Shown piece after piece: positions 5,651 to 7,034 of a stretch of 7,034 nt of DNA. The translations under genes and the position numbers were made by a program. The notes under the pieces were generated by a model. That model ran no database searches and had not been told where the DNA came from. It worked only from the letters and a program-made list of their open reading frames with translations. The DNA is taken from contig JACGMN010000060.1 of the NCBI GenBank assembly GCA_014061035.1, positions 1 through 7,034 on the forward strand, given 5' to 3'. The stretch's first letter is position 1, and every line of letters begins with the position of its first letter. The stretch comes from Candidatus Methanophagales archaeon (GTDB lineage Archaea > Halobacteriota > Syntropharchaeia > Alkanophagales > Methanospirareceae).

Positions 5651-5968
5651 TCACGAAATAACCGATTCGCCTATCCACGCTAAATATTTATCATCGCCTG
5701 CTACGATGGGAAGTGCGATAATCTCCGGCAGTTCGTAACTGTGAACCTCCCTTATTCGCTCTATAATCTGATCTACTCTGCTCTTTTCTGTTTTTATCAT
5801 CAACAAAGACTCTTTATCTTTACAAAGCTCTCCTTCCCATCTGTAATAAGAGTTCACATCTGTGATATTCACACATGCTGCTAACCGTTCCTCTACCAGA
5901 ACACGCGCTATCTTCTCAGATTCTTCAACGCTTGCCGTGCAGAGCAACACGGTATAATCCCGGGCCAT
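5651..5968 (-). CDS. cutA: CutA divalent-cation tolerance protein
   Basis: This 105-residue protein has the full CutA1 pattern: an early VLLCTA strand, the EERLAACVNI block with its conserved cysteine, YYRWEGEL, the strand SLLMIKTEKSR and the C-terminal motif HSYELPEIIALPI followed by YLAWI. CutA forms very stable trimers related in fold to PII signalling proteins. In bacteria it is linked to copper and other divalent-cation tolerance, and its precise role in archaea is not settled. It is last in a unit with nfu and a small unknown gene, only 12 bp after the latter's stop, so it is probably co-transcribed from the promoter before nfu. It ends 7 bp from heptamer array 2. Confidence 0.95.
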   Translation of the reverse strand: MARDYTVLLCTASVEESEKIARVLVEERLAACVNITDVNSYYRWEGELCKDKESLLMIKTEKSRVDQIIERIREVHSYELPEIIALPIVAGDDKYLAWIGESVIS

Positions 5969-5980
5969 TATTTACTTACT

Positions 5981-6142
5981 TTATACCTGGGAACGAACGA
6001 GCTCTTCAACGACTTCCCGCGGCAGTTGTTTAGCAATGTCTATCTTCTTCACGCACGCGGTTTTTATTCCGCGCTTCTTCGCTTCCTCTCTCAAATTCTT
6101 TGCCGCTATCTTCTTTACCAGCTCTTCCAACTTATCACCCAT
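5981..6142 (-). CDS. Small protein of unknown function between nfu and cutA
   Basis: I do not recognise this 53-residue protein. It begins MGDKLEELVKKIAAKNLREE and ends EEVVEEL-like (PREVVEELVRSQV). It is highly charged and looks helical, and the stretch AKKRGIKTACVKKIDIAKQLP vaguely recalls a SAP-type helix-turn-helix, but that is only an impression. It has one cysteine, no signal peptide and no membrane segment. The ATG at 6142 follows a perfect AGGTGAT ribosome site after 10 bases, exactly the arrangement seen before nfu, which supports both starts. The same frame stays open back to 6208 but has no ATG, GTG or TTG there apart from a GTG at 6157 that is part of the ribosome site itself. It is probably in one operon with nfu (upstream) and cutA (12 bp downstream). 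Confidence 0.6.
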   Translation of the reverse strand: MGDKLEELVKKIAAKNLREEAKKRGIKTACVKKIDIAKQLPREVVEELVRSQV

Positions 6143-6152
6143 ACTCGCTTCA

Positions 6153-6159
6153 ATCACCT
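6153..6159 (-). promoter_or_regulatory. Ribosome binding site deciding the start of the small ORF
   Basis: AGGTGAT is fully complementary to the archaeal 16S rRNA tail and lies 10 bases before the ATG at 6142. The in-frame GTG at 6155-6157 is embedded in it and is therefore unlikely to be the start. Confidence 0.6.
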
Positions 6160-6205
6160 TTAAGAGTTCTATACCTCTCCCTTCTTGCTCTATATTCTGC
6201 TTTAT

Positions 6206-6225
6206 AGCTCATACTGGCTCATACT
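6206..6225. repeat. 10-bp tandem duplication at the nfu stop codon
   Basis: On the minus strand AGTATGAGCC is followed at once by AGTATGAGCT. The nfu TGA lies in the first copy (transcription order). A second TGA, in the second copy, immediately precedes the open frame that leads into the small ORF. Removing one copy would merge the two TGAs and put nfu and that frame in register. Confidence 0.7.
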
Positions 6226-6440
6226 GCAACCACGCCCTTCACTTCCGGAATCCTATCTTTCAGCCGTGCCTCGACGGTGTAGACCAGTGTGTACTGGCTT
6301 GAGCAGCAGCTAGCGCATGCGCCTTGTAGCCGCACTTTCACAAGACCGTCATCTACGCCAATCAGTTCGATACCTCCGCCTTCCATAGCTAAAAGCGGTT
6401 TGATCTCCTTCTCTATTACTTTCTTTACCTCTTCTATCAT
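6219..6440 (-). CDS. NifU C-terminal domain protein (Nfu-type Fe-S scaffold/carrier)
   Basis: The product is 73 residues, essentially a bare Nfu domain. It opens with the helix IEEVKKVIEKEIKPLLAMEGG, followed by IELIGVDDGLVKVRLQGAC, the cluster-binding C42-A-S-C45 motif, SSQYTL and the closing helix before IPEVKGVVAV. Nfu domains carry a [4Fe-4S] cluster between two subunits through this CxxC and pass it to target proteins, useful in a cell rich in Fe-S enzymes. C46 directly after the motif, where relatives usually have proline, adds a third neighbouring cysteine. The start at 6440 is chosen because the perfect ribosome site AGGTGAT (6451-6457) lies 10 bases upstream and relatives begin there. 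Upstream GTG (6455) and ATG (6452) overlap that site. It is first in the unit with the small ORF and cutA. Confidence 0.9.
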   Translation of the reverse strand: MIEEVKKVIEKEIKPLLAMEGGGIELIGVDDGLVKVRLQGACASCCSSQYTLVYTVEARLKDRIPEVKGVVAV

Positions 6441-6450
6441 TTTATCTTCC

Positions 6451-6457
6451 ATCACCT
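6451..6457 (-). promoter_or_regulatory. Ribosome binding site deciding the nfu start
   Basis: This AGGTGAT has the same sequence and the same 10-base spacing as the site before the small ORF at 6142. It points to ATG 6440, not the in-frame GTG or ATG that lie inside or next to it. Confidence 0.6.
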
Positions 6458-6488
6458 ATCTTGTTTGGTATAACTATTATAATACATG

Positions 6489-6500
6489 CTATATAAAAGG
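6489..6500 (-). promoter_or_regulatory. TATA box for the nfu-ORF-cutA unit
   Basis: Read on the minus strand, CCTTTTATATAG is a near-ideal archaeal box A. Transcription would start about 25 bp downstream, near 6469, leaving a leader of about 29 bases containing the nfu ribosome site. No other strong promoter is seen before cutA. Confidence 0.55.
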
Positions 6501-6589
6501 TTTGGTGTAGACCGTCATCCCAAAAGTAATGCGTCTTCAGTAGCGCAATGCCTCGGCGTCGAACACGCCTTTACGCTGGGCAAAAGTGT

Positions 6590-6909
6590 TCATTCGTTGA
6601 GTAATTTGATAGATGTGCCAGTAGATGGAACAGTACCTAAGATACTTGGCTCAAGTGCTCTGCTACTCCTACAAAATACAGAACTCGGCATCATCTTTGC
6701 CGTATGAACGTCCTGTCTTTCAGTTATAGGATCCACCCTACCCTTTTGTCTAATTAGCCCCGCATAGTAGGATCTTCTGACCAAACATTCTTCATCGTAA
6801 TCTCTGTTATTTGACCCAACGCATAATGTTCATCCCCTTCCTGAATATAATTGAAAATAGGTTGAGTGAATACAACAATTACATCTTTGCCCTTGGTGGT
6901 GGTAGTTGT
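6590..6909 (-). pseudogene. Decayed fragment of a HerA-type (HAS-barrel) ATPase gene
   Basis: Two minus-strand frames form one protein-like sequence. Frame A (6909-6754, no start codon) includes KDVIVVFTQP, HYALGQITEITMKN and SEDPTMRG before TAA. Frame B carries on with LIRQKGRVDPITERQDVH, then LGTVPSTGTSIKLLNE, ending at TGA 6590. Restoring one G in the GGGG run at 6758-6761 (minus strand) joins them as MRG-LIRQ. By my recollection the order of motifs (LGQITEI, DPTMRG, a VPSTGT turn before the ATPase) fits the N-terminal HAS-barrel region of HerA/DUF87 ATPases; this is not verified. The Walker-containing ATPase domain is absent: the sequence after LLNE no longer matches. It is therefore a truncated, frameshifted remnant. 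Its 5' part overlaps the antisense kelch frame. Confidence 0.45.
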
Positions 6910-7034
6910 TTAGAATACCCCGGATATAATTTCTACTGCTACAGCATCGCGCAAGATGAATGGGAAGAATTAGAGTCCATTCCATGCCCGGTAGGCAATT
7001 ATGTTGGAAACAGAGTGGGTTTCGCTGACAGGCA
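6826..7034 (+). CDS. Kelch-repeat protein, N-terminal part, cut by right window edge
   Basis: The frame is open from ATG 6826 to the window end (69 codons visible). The part NNYIFALGGGS ... YNFYCYSIAQDEWEELESIP followed by CPVGNYVG is a textbook kelch blade: a tyrosine/isoleucine strand leading to the Gly-Gly turn, then Y-Y before a D-x-W and a short helix-breaking P. Such repeats form beta-propellers, often in large cell-surface or secreted proteins. The first 15 or so residues are not kelch-like, no ribosome site precedes the ATG, and no signal peptide is clear. The frame overlaps the HerA-like remnant on the other strand. It may therefore be a fragment joined here by rearrangement rather than an intact gene start. 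Blade confidence is good; start confidence is low. Confidence 0.6.
   Translation, partial: MFIPFLNIIENRLSEYNNYIFALGGGSCLEYPGYNFYCYSIAQDEWEELESIPCPVGNYVGNRVGFADR

Noticed and set aside
6206..6225. Read-through of TGA (selenocysteine) joining nfu and the small ORF
   Set aside because: In the actual sequence the frames differ because of the 10-bp duplication, and no conserved partner motif or SECIS-like structure is evident.
6441..6455. nfu start at GTG 6455 or ATG 6452
   Set aside because: Both overlap the AGGTGAT ribosome site that serves ATG 6440, and relatives begin at the equivalent of 6440.
6486..6707. 73-codon plus-strand frame at 6486-6707
   Set aside because: Antisense to the HerA-like remnant, no recognisable motif, and its start overlaps the nfu promoter.

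Overview
The window looks like chromosomal DNA of an Mcr-bearing archaeon of the euryarchaeal type (methanogen, ANME or alkane oxidiser). The strongest evidence is a full-length AtwA, the tandem ABC ATPase that activates methyl-coenzyme M reductase. Archaeal-type ribosomal proteins S14 and S8, an archaeal tRNA-Glu without an encoded CCA end, TATA-type promoters and several likely leaderless starts agree with this. I lean towards an ANME-1/Syntrophoarchaeia-like lineage because the ribosomal cluster is broken up and the intergenic DNA is rich in repeats, but the sequence alone does not prove it.

Layout, left to right. 1-1385 (-): a TldE/PmbA-type gene whose C-terminal end is cut by the window edge; it carries an odd Gly/Arg-rich insert. 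1434-1943 (+): a DUF488 protein, divergent from pmbA, whose last codons run into a convergent tRNA-Glu(CTC) at 1925-1999 (-). 2009-2038: a pentamer repeat between the tRNA and atwA. 2047-3768 (-): atwA. 3769-3974: an intergenic region with a probable atwA promoter and an array of TCARGGT heptamers. 3975-4865 (-): an AEC-family permease. 4926-5541 (+): a detached rps14-rps8 pair, divergent from the permease. 5542-5650: a second heptamer array, partly inverted so that it forms a long hairpin between the convergent rps8 and cutA. 5651-6440 (-): a compact unit transcribed nfu, small unknown ORF, cutA, with a good TATA box at 6489-6500. 6501-6589: nothing recognisable. 6590-6909 (-): a decayed fragment resembling the N-terminal part of a HerA-type ATPase, with one frameshift. 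6826-7034 (+): a kelch-repeat reading frame running off the right edge.

Functionally this is mostly housekeeping: MCR activation (AtwA), translation (S14, S8, tRNA-Glu), Fe-S cluster delivery (Nfu), metal tolerance (CutA) and peptide processing (TldE). No defence locus, CRISPR array or transposase is visible.

The distinctive layer is short-repeat and small-indel variation: two heptamer arrays, a pentamer array, a 44-bp purine tract expanded inside a gene, a 10-bp duplication at the nfu stop, and single-base frame problems at the pmbA start and in the HerA remnant. I found no convincing new multi-gene system. The best leads are the repeat arrays, the isolated S14-S8 pair with a tiny overlapping reading frame before S8, and the unknown gene between nfu and cutA.
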